Source: Flavobacterium sp. KS-LB2 (GTDB taxonomy: Bacteria > Bacteroidota > Bacteroidia > Flavobacteriales > Flavobacteriaceae). From it: 64,000 nucleotides of DNA. Both the position numbers and the translations under genes were made by a program. Within the stretch, counting starts at the first letter, position 1. Each line of letters begins with the position of its first letter. Location: contig NZ_CP145904.1 of NCBI RefSeq assembly GCF_036895565.1, forward strand, positions 1,736,001-1,800,000, read 5' to 3'. Positions 36,798 to 46,457 of this stretch are shown here, piece by piece. Below the pieces are notes generated by a model. It was not told the DNA's origin, searched no databases, and was given only the letters and a program-made list of their open reading frames with translations.

Positions 36798-38195
36798 TTA
36801 TTGTTTTTTTGCAATTTGCGCCATTAATTCTGCTTCAGCAACTAATTTCCCATTTGCGTAAGCATTTGCTTGCATGTGACAAATTCCTCTTCTGATAGGT
36901 GTAATTAAATCACACTTAAAAATCAAGGTATCACCCGGTAATACTTTATGTTTGAATTTAACATTATCTATCTTCATAAAATAAGTCAAATAATTTTCAG
37001 GATCCGGAACCGTACTTAATACAAGTATCCCTCCTGTTTGAGCCATAGCCTCTACAATTAAAACGCCTGGCATAACTGGAGCTTCAGGAAAATGTCCTAC
37101 AAAGAAATTCTCATTCATGGTAACATTTTTCATACCCACAACATGAGTTTCAGACATTTCAATAATTCTGTCAATCAATAAAAATGGTGGTCTATGGGGA
37201 AGAACAGCCATAATTTTATGAATATCCATTAAAGGTTCTTGGTGTAAATCATAAACAGGAACATAATTTCTTTGTTCTATTTTTATGATTTTAGCCATTT
37301 TTTTAGCAAACTGTGTGTTTACAAAATGCCCAGGTTTATTGGCTATTACTTTTCCTTGAATTCGGGTTCCAATTAATGCTAAATCACCTACTACATCCAG
37401 TAATTTATGTCTTGCCGCTTCATTTGGGTAATGCAAAGTAAGATTATCTAAAATACCGTTTGGCTTAACTGTAATTTCATCTTTTCCAAAAGCAACTTTT
37501 AAATTCTCCATCGTTGCTGCTGAAATTTCTTTATCTACATAAACAATGGCATTATTTAAATCGCCCCCTTTGATTAAACCATTTTCCAATAATGATTCTA
37601 ATTCATGTAAAAAACTAAAGGTTCTTGACTCTGATATTTCCGTTTTAAAATCTGAAATACTTTTCATCGTAGCATTTTGAGTTCCCAGTATTTTTGTACC
37701 AAAATCTACCATTGCTGTAACGGAATATTGCTCGTTTGGCATTACTAATATTTCACTTCCAGATGCTTCATCTATAAAAGAAATAACTTCTTTTACTACA
37801 TAAATATTTCTTTTAGCATTCTGTTCTTCAATTTCAGCTTTTTCAAGTGCCTCCACAAAATATTTTGAAGAGCCATCCATAATTGGAAGCTCAGAAGCAT
37901 TTAATTCTATGATTACATTATCTAGATCACAACCAATTAATGCTGCTAAAACATGCTCAGGTGTTTGAATTTTAACTCCCAGTTTCTCTAAATTAGTTCC
38001 TCTTTGCGTGTTTACAACATAATTTGCATCCGCTTCAATAATAGGTTGTCCTTCGAGATCTATTCGTACAAAAGTAAAACCATTATTGACTGGAGCAGGT
38101 TTAAAAGTCATTTTTACTTCTTTTCCTGTGTGTAATCCAACTCCAGTTAGCGAAATTTCTGTTTTGATGGTCTTCTGTTTAACCATTGTTTCCAT
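36798..38195 (-). CDS. lpxC/fabZ: LpxC-FabZ fusion: UDP-3-O-acyl-GlcNAc deacetylase / 3-hydroxyacyl-ACP dehydratase
   Basis: Fused bifunctional protein typical of Bacteroidota. Residues 1 to about 310 are LpxC, the zinc deacetylase that commits lipid A synthesis: GLHTGKEV, the zinc ligand segment [19 protein letters not shown] with the second His and Asp, and ANKPGHFVN. Residues about 320-465 are Fab[24 protein letters not shown], with catalytic His and Glu. The start may be ATG 38195 or 38186; both overlap the end of lpxD (by 17 or 8 bp), so translation is coupled. Confidence 0.95.
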   Translation of the reverse strand: METMVKQKTIKTEISLTGVGLHTGKEVKMTFKPAPVNNGFTFVRIDLEGQPIIEADANYVVNTQRGTNLEKLGVKIQTPEHVLAALIGCDLDNVIIELNASELPIMDGSSKYFVEALEKAEIEEQNAKRNIYVVKEVISFIDEASGSEILVMPNEQYSVTAMVDFGTKILGTQNATMKSISDFKTEISESRTFSFLHELESLLENGLIKGGDLNNAIVYVDKEISAATMENLKVAFGKDEITVKPNGILDNLTLHYPNEAARHKLLDVVGDLALIGTRIQGKVIANKPGHFVNTQFAKKMAKIIKIEQRNYVPVYDLHQEPLMDIHKIMAVLPHRPPFLLIDRIIEMSETHVVGMKNVTMNENFFVGHFPEAPVMPGVLIVEAMAQTGGILVLSTVPDPENYLTYFMKIDNVKFKHKVLPGDTLIFKCDLITPIRRGICHMQANAYANGKLVAEAELMAQIAKKQ

Positions 38196-39222
38196 TTTTT
38201 TGGTTTAATATTTGTTTTTTTAATTCTTCTATTTCTGCAACAATCTTAGGTAAATTCTTGAAATGAACATAGGATTTACTAAAATCATTGTATCCAAATG
38301 TAGGGCTTCCTTGCAAGATTTCATCGTCTTTTATATTCCTTCCAACACCCGATTGTGCTTGAATTCGAACATTATTACCAATGTTTAAATGTCCTGAAAT
38401 TCCAACTTGGCCACCAATCATACCGCTTTTGCCAATTTTTGTGGAGCCAGCAACTCCTGTTTGAGCGGCAATTACTGTATTCTCTCCTATCTCAACATTA
38501 TGAGCAATTTGAATTTGATTGTCAAGCTTTACTCCTTTTCTAATAATCGTTGAGCCCATTGTAGCTCTATCTATTGTTGTACAAGAACCGATATCAACAT
38601 TATCTTCTATTATTACATTTCCTATTTGCGGAATTTTAGTATACGTTCCATCTGGATTGGGTGCAAAGCCAAAACCATCAGCACCTATGATTGCGCCAGA
38701 ATGAATCGTACAATTGTTCCCAATTAAGGTCTCCGAATAAATTTTTGCACCAGCGAATAATATAACATTATCCCCAATTACTACATTATCTCCTACGAAG
38801 CAGTTGGGATATATTTTTACATTTTTACCTAAAACTACATTTTGGCCTACATAACTAAAACTACCAAGATATAAATTATCTCCATATTTTGCATTTTCTG
38901 ACAGGAAAGAAGGCTGTTCTATTCCACTTTTATTCAATTTTACCTGATTATAAAACTCTAATAATTTAGAAAATGCTGCATAAGCATCTTGCACTTTTAT
39001 TAATGTAGTTGTCAAAGGTGATTCAGCCACAAAAGTCTCATTAACAATTGTTACTGAGGCTTTTGTAGAATATATATAATTAAGATATTTAGGATTTGAT
39101 AAAAAAGTAAGTGATCCCTCGGTGCCTTCTTCGATTTTTGACAATCTAAAAACTTCCACCATTGGATTCCCTACAACTTCTCCTTCTAATATCCCTGCTA
39201 TTTGCTCTGCTGTAAATTTCAT
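38179..39222 (-). CDS. lpxD: LpxD, UDP-3-O-acylglucosamine N-acyltransferase
   Basis: Third enzyme of lipid A synthesis, adding the second 3-hydroxyacyl chain to the glucosamine nitrogen. 347 residues: N-terminal uridine-binding domain ([18 protein letters not shown]), a beta helix of hexapeptide repeats (about 105-315), with the catalytic His in [14 protein letters not shown], and a C-terminal helix. It is the first gene of the operon and overlaps lpxC/fabZ. The HD-domain gene ends 40 bp upstream on the same strand. Confidence 0.96.
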   Translation of the reverse strand: MKFTAEQIAGILEGEVVGNPMVEVFRLSKIEEGTEGSLTFLSNPKYLNYIYSTKASVTIVNETFVAESPLTTTLIKVQDAYAAFSKLLEFYNQVKLNKSGIEQPSFLSENAKYGDNLYLGSFSYVGQNVVLGKNVKIYPNCFVGDNVVIGDNVILFAGAKIYSETLIGNNCTIHSGAIIGADGFGFAPNPDGTYTKIPQIGNVIIEDNVDIGSCTTIDRATMGSTIIRKGVKLDNQIQIAHNVEIGENTVIAAQTGVAGSTKIGKSGMIGGQVGISGHLNIGNNVRIQAQSGVGRNIKDDEILQGSPTFGYNDFSKSYVHFKNLPKIVAEIEELKKQILNQKNGNNG

Positions 39223-39262
39223 TGCGACAAAAATATAAAAAAATAGATTTTAAATGACCTTT

Positions 39263-40492
39263 TTATAGCAGTTGTTTTGGGAAACAGATATAATATTTAG
39301 TCACCAATTTAGATAACGATTTTAAATTCAGCTGGTCAGAAGATTCTATAACGTCCTCAATTGTGCTGTCTTTTTTCAAAATTCGTATTGGTTCTGCTTC
39401 TTTGCTATATGCTTGATTTTTTATTTTGCCTTTAAATATAAAATAATTGGTTTCAACTAATGAAATATTATTTTCTAATGCAAAACGTTCTTTTAGCGGT
39501 TGTAATTCTTCAATCGCTACTTTTTCGCTCGTTAATTTTATTTTTAATAAATCTCGGTTTACTATCATTTTACTCAAAGACGACAATATAAAATCATCCT
39601 GTTTTTGCCAAGCTTTTAAAGCTCCAATAATATCAAAATCATCTAATTGAGCAAATAAATCTAAGGTTTCAGCATCAAAAGTATCAATCGTAACTTTTTT
39701 TTGTATGAAAAACAATAACGGCTCACTACAAGGAAGCTGTACTCCTTTTAATGTTAATTCTTTGGCTCGTTTTAAGATTTTCATCAAAATTAACTCTGCT
39801 ACCAAACTTGTTTTGTGCAGATACGCCTGCCAATACATCAAACGTCTGGACATCAAAAACTTTTCGACTGAATAAATTCCTTTTTCTTCAATGACCAAAT
39901 AATCGTCTACAACATTCATCATTTGGATTAGTCGTTCTGAGTTGACGTTCCCTTCAGCTACTCCCGAGTAAAAACTGTCGCGTTTCAAATAATCCATTCG
40001 ATCCATATCCAATTGACTCGAAATCAACTGTAGCATAAATTTCCTATTGTATTCGCCTTTAAAAACCTGAATAGCCAAACTTAACTGTCCGTCAAATTCC
40101 AGATTCAATTGGTTCATAAATAATAGTGAAATTTCTTCGTGATGTACATCTTCAACAATGCTTTTTTCCATAGCATGTGAAAAAGGCCCATGTCCTATAT
40201 CGTGCAATAAAATAGCAATATACAGCGCATTTTCTTCTTCGGGAGATATTGAAACTCCTTTGAAACGCAATACATCGACTGCTTTTTGCATCAAATGCAT
40301 ACAGCCTAAAGCATGATGAAAACGGGTATGATTTGCTCCCGGATATACTAGATACGACAATCCCATTTGAGATATTCGACGCAAACGCTGAAAATAAGGA
40401 TGCTGAACTAAATCGTAGATTAAGGCATTTGGAATGGTAATAAACCCATAAATGGGATCATTAAATATTTTTAGCTTATTGATTTGACTCAC
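39263..40492 (-). CDS. HD-domain phosphohydrolase (dGTPase-like)
   Basis: 409 residues from GTG 40492 (SQINKLKIFNDPIYGF), which fits the family start; an in-frame ATG nine codons upstream (40519) is possible. The metal-binding HD motif is LLHDIGHGPFSHAME near residue 105, with TRFHHALGCMH supplying the first His, and MDRMDYLKRD holding a later Asp. The family includes dGTP triphosphohydrolases and SAMHD1-like enzymes. It is upstream of lpxD on the same strand. Nucleotide hydrolysis is likely; the natural substrate is unknown. Confidence 0.9.
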   Translation of the reverse strand: MSQINKLKIFNDPIYGFITIPNALIYDLVQHPYFQRLRRISQMGLSYLVYPGANHTRFHHALGCMHLMQKAVDVLRFKGVSISPEEENALYIAILLHDIGHGPFSHAMEKSIVEDVHHEEISLLFMNQLNLEFDGQLSLAIQVFKGEYNRKFMLQLISSQLDMDRMDYLKRDSFYSGVAEGNVNSERLIQMMNVVDDYLVIEEKGIYSVEKFLMSRRLMYWQAYLHKTSLVAELILMKILKRAKELTLKGVQLPCSEPLLFFIQKKVTIDTFDAETLDLFAQLDDFDIIGALKAWQKQDDFILSSLSKMIVNRDLLKIKLTSEKVAIEELQPLKERFALENNISLVETNYFIFKGKIKNQAYSKEAEPIRILKKDSTIEDVIESSDQLNLKSLSKLVTKYYICFPKQLL

Positions 40493-40575
40493 TATTAAGT
40501 TTGTTTTTAAGGTCAACAAATATAAGTAAATTAGATTTCAAAAACAGAAGCGTTCCTAATTGTGATTTAGAGTAA

Positions 40576-40604
40576 AAAAAACGGAGCGTTTGAAGCGCTC
40601 CGTT
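40576..40604 (-). terminator. terminator of the DUF1080 gene
   Basis: On the minus strand AACGGAGCG pairs with CGCTCCGTT across a 7-nt loop, and TTTTTT follows. It lies between the end of the DUF1080 gene (40616) and the start of the HD gene. Confidence 0.85.
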
Positions 40605-40615
40605 GTGTATTTTTT

Positions 40616-41410
40616 TTATAGTTTTCTAATCCAAATATTTCTAAATTGATTTTTAGAATCATGATCTTGAAGTGAAATAACATCCTCACCATGCGAAGAA
40701 GGATAATTATGTAAGCCAATATAAAGCGTTAAGCCGTTTATGGTTGAATTGTTTTGTACTAAAACACCATTTAAAAACACGGTAATTCGCGCTGGGGCAT
40801 CAATTCTACCATCTGCTTTAAATCGCGGTGCGGTATAAATCACGTCATAAGCATTCCACTCTAATGGTGTTTTCACAGCATTTACTAATGGTGGATGATC
40901 TTTATAGATACTTCCTGCTTGTCCGTTAGCATAAGTCCTATTATTGTATGAATCTAAAATTTGAAGTTCGTAGCGATTTTGAAAAAACACGCCGCTATTT
41001 CCTCTGGCTTGTCCACCATCAAGTACTTCATCTGGAGCACTCCACTCTAAATGCAACTGACAATCACCAAAAGCCATCTTAGTTTGTATAGCTCCTGAAC
41101 CTGGAACCACTTCCATATAATCTTTATCTACAATTTTCCAAGCTGCAGGTTTTGTAACGTCTTTTTGACTAACCCATTGCTCTAAGTTTTTACCATCAAA
41201 TAAAATAATTGCATCAGAAGGTGCATTTCCTAGGATTTTAGCAGGCGTGATTACTTTTACTGCTGGTTCCCAAATTTCTGTCATTTCGGGTTTCATTGGC
41301 ATAGGCGAAACCTCTGGCGGAGTGTTTACAAATTTGTGTTGTGCCATTGCTATTGTTGCAGAAAACAGGGTAATAGTTAAAAGAGAATTTTTAATTTTTT
41401 TAGATTTCAT
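40616..41410 (-). CDS. DUF1080 (3-keto-disaccharide hydrolase-like) secreted protein
   Basis: 264 residues from ATG 41410 (MKSKKIKNSLL), with a signal peptide ending IAMAQ. The DUF1080 concanavalin-like domain covers about 65-264: ILFDGKNLEQWVS, LHLEWSAPDEV, GNSGVFFQNRYELQILDS and the C-terminal IWIRKL. Family members bind or cleave carbohydrates. The longer frame to 41488 crosses the promoter region and is rejected. It is divergent from the GbsR/MarR gene and has a -7 element plus palindrome at 41505-41523. Confidence 0.88.
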   Translation of the reverse strand: MKSKKIKNSLLTITLFSATIAMAQHKFVNTPPEVSPMPMKPEMTEIWEPAVKVITPAKILGNAPSDAIILFDGKNLEQWVSQKDVTKPAAWKIVDKDYMEVVPGSGAIQTKMAFGDCQLHLEWSAPDEVLDGGQARGNSGVFFQNRYELQILDSYNNRTYANGQAGSIYKDHPPLVNAVKTPLEWNAYDVIYTAPRFKADGRIDAPARITVFLNGVLVQNNSTINGLTLYIGLHNYPSSHGEDVISLQDHDSKNQFRNIWIRKL

Positions 41411-41487
41411 AGTTAAATTCATTTGGTTTAATAAAGTATAATTATTGGTTAATTGTTCTCTTTTCAATATTAAGCATTTTTTTTTCA

Positions 41488-41523
41488 CGAACTAACAATT
41501 AATCCAAATATAACGAATTCGTT
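41488..41523 (-). promoter_or_regulatory. promoter and operator of the DUF1080 gene
   Basis: On the minus strand TATATTTG (41512-41505) is a -7 element. It abuts the perfect palindrome AACGAATTCGTT (41512-41523), which occupies the -7/-33 spacer. A half site CGAACTAA lies at 41488-41495. The half sites resemble those of the operator at 41598-41621. Confidence 0.55.
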
Positions 41524-41597
41524 CATAAACTTTAGATTTTCGTAAAAATTGAAGCAGAAACAGCTTGTTAAAATAATTAACATAAATTTAAGTTCGT

Positions 41598-41632
41598 TTA
41601 GTTCGGTAAATTACGAACTAACTTTATTTTTG
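41598..41632 (+). promoter_or_regulatory. promoter and operator of the GbsR/MarR-RND operon
   Basis: TTAGTTCG (41598-41605) and CGAACTAA (41614-41621) are perfect inverted half sites with an 8-nt spacer, directly before the -7 element TATTTTTG (41625-41632). The start codon follows at 41645. This position suits repression of the regulator and the pump downstream. Confidence 0.65.
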
Positions 41633-41644
41633 CAAAAAAAAAAT

Positions 41645-42145
41645 ATGGACTCAATACAAAAAGAGAGAGATGAACTTATTGAGATGTTCGGAATTCATTT
41701 TGAATTATTATACAATTTACCGCCATTAGGAGCCAGAATTATTGGATTACTAATAATAGATGGTTGCAAGACTGGATTGACATTTGAAGAGATAGTAGAA
41801 AAAATGGGAGCAAGTAAAAGCTCGATTTCTACCAACTTAAATCTACTTCTGAAAATGGAAAAAATACATTATTACACTTTATGCGGTGATCGAAAAAAAT
41901 ATTTTAAGCCTTCGCCATTTAGTGAACGATTAAAAAATTATATCAAAATACTTGATTTTGAAAAAACCATTATAGATAAATTAATTAATTATAGGGAACA
42001 AACTGTTTCCTGTGCAGAGGAACGATGTAATATGGAAAATGTAAAAGCTTATAAAATTCATGTGGGTGAAGTAGAAGAACTTTTGATGAAAACAATTGAC
42101 AAATTCAAGAAAATAGAAATCAATAATGGTAAAAATAGTAATTAA
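41645..42145 (+). CDS. GbsR/MarR-family transcriptional regulator
   Basis: 166 residues from ATG 41645 (MDSIQKERDELIEMFG); upstream codons overlap the operator, so the longer frame is rejected. The winged helix is about 30-95: PPLGARIIGLLI, LTFEEIVEKMGASKSSISTNL, RKKYFKPSP. A helical C-terminus (about 110-160) is likely the dimer region. It is the first gene of the operon that continues into a drug efflux system, 23 bp before the adaptor, so it probably represses it. Local pairs CAEERC could bind a metal. Confidence 0.9.
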   Translation: MDSIQKERDELIEMFGIHFELLYNLPPLGARIIGLLIIDGCKTGLTFEEIVEKMGASKSSISTNLNLLLKMEKIHYYTLCGDRKKYFKPSPFSERLKNYIKILDFEKTIIDKLINYREQTVSCAEERCNMENVKAYKIHVGEVEELLMKTIDKFKKIEINNGKNSN

Positions 42146-42168
42146 TCAATTTTAGTAAATATTCACAA

Positions 42169-43275
42169 ATGAAAAAGAGATATATAGTTAGTGCCCTTTT
42201 AATATCCATCAGTTTTTTTTCCTGTAAAAAAGAAACAGAACAAGTCGCACCACCAACACCTACCTATAAAGTAGTTCAAATAGGAACTAGTAGCACTACC
42301 CTTTTGGCTGAATATCCAACCAGTTTAGAAGGAATTACAGATATTGATATCCGTGCCAAAGTAGATGGCTACATCGAAAAAATTTATGTACAAGAAGGAC
42401 AAGAAATAAAAAAAGGACAACTACTTTTTAAACTTGAAACACAAACCGCTAATCAGGATGCAGCTGCTGCAAAAGCAAAAGTAACAGCTGCTCAGGTCGA
42501 AGTAAGTCGCTTAAAACCTCTTGTGGATCGTAATATTATTAGTGATGTACAACTTGAAACAGCTAAGGCCAATTTAGCCAATGCAAAAAGTATTTATCAA
42601 GGTATACTCGCACGTATTGATTATGCGACGATTAAAAGCCCTGTAAACGGAATTGTAGGCTCCTTACCTTTGCGTTTAGGGAGTTATGTAAGCAGTCAAA
42701 CCCCAGAGCCGTTAACTCGCATTTCTGATGTTAGTACTATTTATGCCTATTTTTCAGTGAATGAAAAACAACAATTGGATGTTATGATGAACGCTGAAGG
42801 CAAAACATTTCAAGAGAAAATCAACAAAATGCCAAAAGTAAATTTGGTTTTAAGTAACGGAATTGTCTACGAACAAAAAGGAAAAATAGAAACTTTTAGT
42901 GGTCAAGCCAATGCACAAACAGGTTCATTTAACGTAAGAGCTAGTTTTCCTAATACCAACCGATTATTACGCTCAGGCGAAAGTGGGTTAATCCAAATTC
43001 CTACCAATTTACAAGATGTAATCATTATTCCGCAAAATGCAACTTTAGAAATGCAAGACAAACGCATTGCCTTAATTGTAGATAAAGACAGTAAAGTTAA
43101 AGCTGTTCCAATTACAGTAAGAGCAGTTCCGGGAGGGCAATTTTTTGTGGTCGATAGTGGCTTAAATCCAAACGATAAAATGCTAATTGAAGGCGTTGGA
43201 ATTGTAACCGAAGGAACTTTAATCATACCTGAAGTAGTTGATTTTAATACAATCATCAACCCTGCTAAAAAATAA
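42169..43275 (+). CDS. RND efflux periplasmic adaptor (AcrA/MexE-type lipoprotein)
   Basis: 368 residues with a lipoprotein signal (SISFFSCKKE). The first lipoyl half is VDGYIEKIYVQEGQEIKKGQ, followed by a helical hairpin (about 100-145) and the second half ATIKSPVNGIVGSLPLRLG. Beta-barrel and membrane-proximal domains complete the chain. It joins the pump and channel of the following two genes; the spacing to the permease is 24 bp. The family moves drugs, dyes and other amphiphiles. Confidence 0.94.
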   Translation: MKKRYIVSALLISISFFSCKKETEQVAPPTPTYKVVQIGTSSTTLLAEYPTSLEGITDIDIRAKVDGYIEKIYVQEGQEIKKGQLLFKLETQTANQDAAAAKAKVTAAQVEVSRLKPLVDRNIISDVQLETAKANLANAKSIYQGILARIDYATIKSPVNGIVGSLPLRLGSYVSSQTPEPLTRISDVSTIYAYFSVNEKQQLDVMMNAEGKTFQEKINKMPKVNLVLSNGIVYEQKGKIETFSGQANAQTGSFNVRASFPNTNRLLRSGESGLIQIPTNLQDVIIIPQNATLEMQDKRIALIVDKDSKVKAVPITVRAVPGGQFFVVDSGLNPNDKMLIEGVGIVTEGTLIIPEVVDFNTIINPAKK

Positions 43276-43299
43276 TTGACTTTTTAAAAATCAAAACAT

Positions 43300-46200
43300 A
43301 TGTTTTCAAAATTTATTGACAGACCAGTATTGTCAACTGTGATTTCTATTATCATAGTGATTCTGGGCGTTTTGGGCTTAATTTCGCTTCCAGTATCGCA
43401 ATACCCTGAAATTGCTCCGCCTACCGTTACAGTTAGTGCCAATTACCAAGGAGCAAGTGCCGAGGTGGTAATGAACTCAGTGGTAATTCCACTGGAGGAA
43501 CAAATTAATGGTGTGGAAGATATGACCTACATGACTTCTACCTCTAATAATGATGGTTCAGCCTCTATTAGCATTTACTTTAAGTTGGGAACTAATCCTG
43601 ATTTGGCAGCTGTAAACGTTCAAAATAGAGTTTCGAGAGCAACACCTTTATTGCCACAAGAGGTAACAAGAGCTGGAGTAACCACATCGAAAAGACAAAG
43701 TGATAACATCCTGATTTTCTCTTTATACAGTGAAAATCCAGAATATGACATGACTTTTTTACAAAATTATGCCAACATAAACATCTTACCTAAAATAAAA
43801 AGGGTTGCTGGAGTTGGTGAAGCGATGATTTTTGGACAAAAAGATTATTCGATGCGTATTTGGCTAAAGCCTGATGTAATGGGCGCTTATGGTTTAGTTC
43901 CCTCAGATATTACTGCCTTGTTAGCCGAACAAAATATTGAAGCAGCACCAGGACAGTTGGGCGAAAGCAGCAAACAATCCTTTCAATATACCCTAAAATA
44001 CAAAGGACGTTTACAAAACGCCCAAGAATTTGAGGATATCGTAGTGCGTTCTACCACCAATGGTGAAGTTTTGAAATTGGGTGATGTTGCTAAAATTGAA
44101 TTAGGCGCCGTAAATTATGCGAGTAACACCCTGACAAATGGAAATCAATCTGTAGCTATTGCAGTGGCACAAACGGCGGGTTCTAATGCACAAGAGGTTA
44201 TCGAAGGCTCACTTCAAGTTCTGGAACAAAGTTCAGTTAATTTCCCCAAAGGAGTAAATTATACCACTTTGATTAATGCGAATGATTTCTTAGATGAGTC
44301 AATTACCAAAGTAATTCATACCTTAATCGAAGCTTTTATCTTAGTATTCATCGTCGTATTTATCTTTTTACAAGATTGGAGATCGACTTTGATTCCAGCA
44401 ATTTCGGTCCCAGTAGCTATTGTAGGAACCTTCTTCTTCCTAAGTTTGTTTGGTTTTACTATCAACTTATTGACCTTATTTGCTTTGGTACTTGCCGTAG
44501 GTATTGTCGTGGATGACGCCATTGTCGTCGTTGAAGCCGTTCATGCCAAGATGGAAGCTGGAGAGCACGATCCTAAAAAAGCGACTCATAGTGCTATGGG
44601 CGACATTAGTAGCGCCATTATTTCTATTACTTTAGTGATGTCGGCGGTATTTATTCCAGTCTCATTTATCAGTGGTTCTGCGGGTGTTTTCTACAAGCAA
44701 TTTGGTTTGACTTTGGCCGTTGCCATCGTTTTATCTGCTATAAATGCATTAACGCTTTCGCCAGCATTATGTGCTATTTTTCTAAAACAACATGATGACC
44801 AGAAAAAACAAGGATTCATGCAACGTTTTTATACTGCTTTTAATGTCGGATTCGAATCTACTACAAATAAATACAAAAAATCAGTTTCTTTTTTCATCAA
44901 AAGAAAATGGGTAGCAGTAGCAGGAATTGCATTGTTTGCTGGACTTTTTGTTTTGTTATTGAATGTAACTCCAAAAGCATTTGTACCAGGTGAAGATACG
45001 GGAGCAATTCTTTCAGATGTATCTTTACCACCAGGAACTTCATTAGAAAATACTGAAAAAGTACTGCTTCAAATCGAAAATAAAGTAAAAGATATTCCTG
45101 AAATAAAAGGTGTTTTACGTATTTCTGGTCGAAGTTTGATTAGTGGAACAGGAAGTAATTACGGAATGGTAATCGTAAAATTAAAACCTTGGGCCGAACG
45201 AAAAGCAGCCAATCAAGAAATTAATGCCATCGTACAAGAATTATTTAAACGAACTGCCGCTGTAAAAGATGCTAAAGTGCTTTATTTTGCGCGTCCAACA
45301 TTAGTAGGATTCGGTTTTACCAATGGTTTCGAATTACAATTACAAGATCAAAAAGGTGGCACAATTCAAGAATTAAGCGAAGTAAACAATGCCTTTTTAG
45401 CAGCGTTAAATAGTCGCCCTGAAATTAAGTATGCTACGACATCTTTTTCACCAAATTATCCGCAGTATCGTATTGATTTGAATGTTCCTGCAATAAAAAA
45501 ATCAGGCTTAACTGTTACTGATGTTTTAGGAACTTTACAAGGGTACTACGGAGGAGTTTACGCTTCTAATTTCAATAAATTCGGAAAACAATACCGAGTT
45601 GTTTATCAATCAGATCCCTCTTTTAGAAGTGATCCTGAATCGTTGAATAAAGTTTTAGTGCGAAATAATACGGGACAAATGGCGCCAATTTCTCAGTTTA
45701 TTACTTTAGAGAAAACCTTTGGACCTCAAGCCATCGATCGTTTCAATTTATTTACTTCTGTAAAAGTTACTGGTGCGCCAAAAGATGGATACAGTTCAGG
45801 AGATGCCATTAAAGCAATTGAGGAAGTAGCCAGTCAAAGTTTACCTGTAGGATATGGCTATGAATATTCAGGGATGACTCGTGAGGAAATCAGCGCTGGC
45901 GGACAAACCTTGTATATTTTCATGTTGTGCTTAGTTTTTGTTTATTTTTTATTGGCTGCTCAATATGAAAGTTATATGTTGCCATTTGCAGTATTAATTT
46001 CATTACCAATTGGTTTAGCTGGAGCTTATTTATTTGCCTTTTTGTTTAATGTTAGTGATAACATTTACCTTCAAATTACGCTCATTATGTTGATTGGATT
46101 ATTGGCTAAAAATGCCATCTTGATTATTGAATTTTCAATCGAAGCGAGAAGTAAAGGTTTATCCATTTCCGAGGCTGCTATTCAAGGGGCTGTTGCTAGA

Positions 46201-46452
46201 TTGCGTCCAATTTTGATGACATCGTTTGCCTTTATCTTTGGTTTATTGCCGTTGATGTTGGCGCAAGGAGCTGGAGCTGTTGGTAATAAAGCCATTGGTA
46301 CAGGTGCAATTGGAGGTATGTTAATAGGAACTTTATTAGGAGTATTTGTAATTCCTGTACTGTTTATCATTTTCCAAACTCTACAAGAAAAAATCAGTAG
46401 CAAGCCAATTCCTAGCGCTACATCCGAAACAGATTCTACAATTTTAGACTAA
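43300..46452 (+). CDS. HAE1-family RND drug efflux permease (AcrB-like)
   Basis: 1050 residues, full length for AcrB relatives. Twelve membrane helices with two large periplasmic loops. TM4 has LVLAVGIVVDDAIVVVEAV, the paired aspartates of proton-driven HAE1 pumps; other marks are FIDRPVLSTVISI at the N-terminus, LPVSQYPEIAPPTV, and the second-half motif GLLAKNAILIIEF. It is the pump of a tripartite drug exporter. The following channel gene begins 6 bp later. It is distinct from the HME-type metal pump at 10641-14984. Confidence 0.96.
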   Translation: MFSKFIDRPVLSTVISIIIVILGVLGLISLPVSQYPEIAPPTVTVSANYQGASAEVVMNSVVIPLEEQINGVEDMTYMTSTSNNDGSASISIYFKLGTNPDLAAVNVQNRVSRATPLLPQEVTRAGVTTSKRQSDNILIFSLYSENPEYDMTFLQNYANINILPKIKRVAGVGEAMIFGQKDYSMRIWLKPDVMGAYGLVPSDITALLAEQNIEAAPGQLGESSKQSFQYTLKYKGRLQNAQEFEDIVVRSTTNGEVLKLGDVAKIELGAVNYASNTLTNGNQSVAIAVAQTAGSNAQEVIEGSLQVLEQSSVNFPKGVNYTTLINANDFLDESITKVIHTLIEAFILVFIVVFIFLQDWRSTLIPAISVPVAIVGTFFFLSLFGFTINLLTLFALVLAVGIVVDDAIVVVEAVHAKMEAGEHDPKKATHSAMGDISSAIISITLVMSAVFIPVSFISGSAGVFYKQFGLTLAVAIVLSAINALTLSPALCAIFLKQHDDQKKQGFMQRFYTAFNVGFESTTNKYKKSVSFFIKRKWVAVAGIALFAGLFVLLLNVTPKAFVPGEDTGAILSDVSLPPGTSLENTEKVLLQIENKVKDIPEIKGVLRISGRSLISGTGSNYGMVIVKLKPWAERKAANQEINAIVQELFKRTAAVKDAKVLYFARPTLVGFGFTNGFELQLQDQKGGTIQELSEVNNAFLAALNSRPEIKYATTSFSPNYPQYRIDLNVPAIKKSGLTVTDVLGTLQGYYGGVYASNFNKFGKQYRVVYQSDPSFRSDPESLNKVLVRNNTGQMAPISQFITLEKTFGPQAIDRFNLFTSVKVTGAPKDGYSSGDAIKAIEEVASQSLPVGYGYEYSGMTREEISAGGQTLYIFMLCLVFVYFLLAAQYESYMLPFAVLISLPIGLAGAYLFAFLFNVSDNIYLQITLIMLIGLLAKNAILIIEFSIEARSKGLSISEAAIQGAVARLRPILMTSFAFIFGLLPLMLAQGAGAVGNKAIGTGAIGGMLIGTLLGVFVIPVLFIIFQTLQEKISSKPIPSATSETDSTILD

Positions 46453-46457
46453 AAAAA

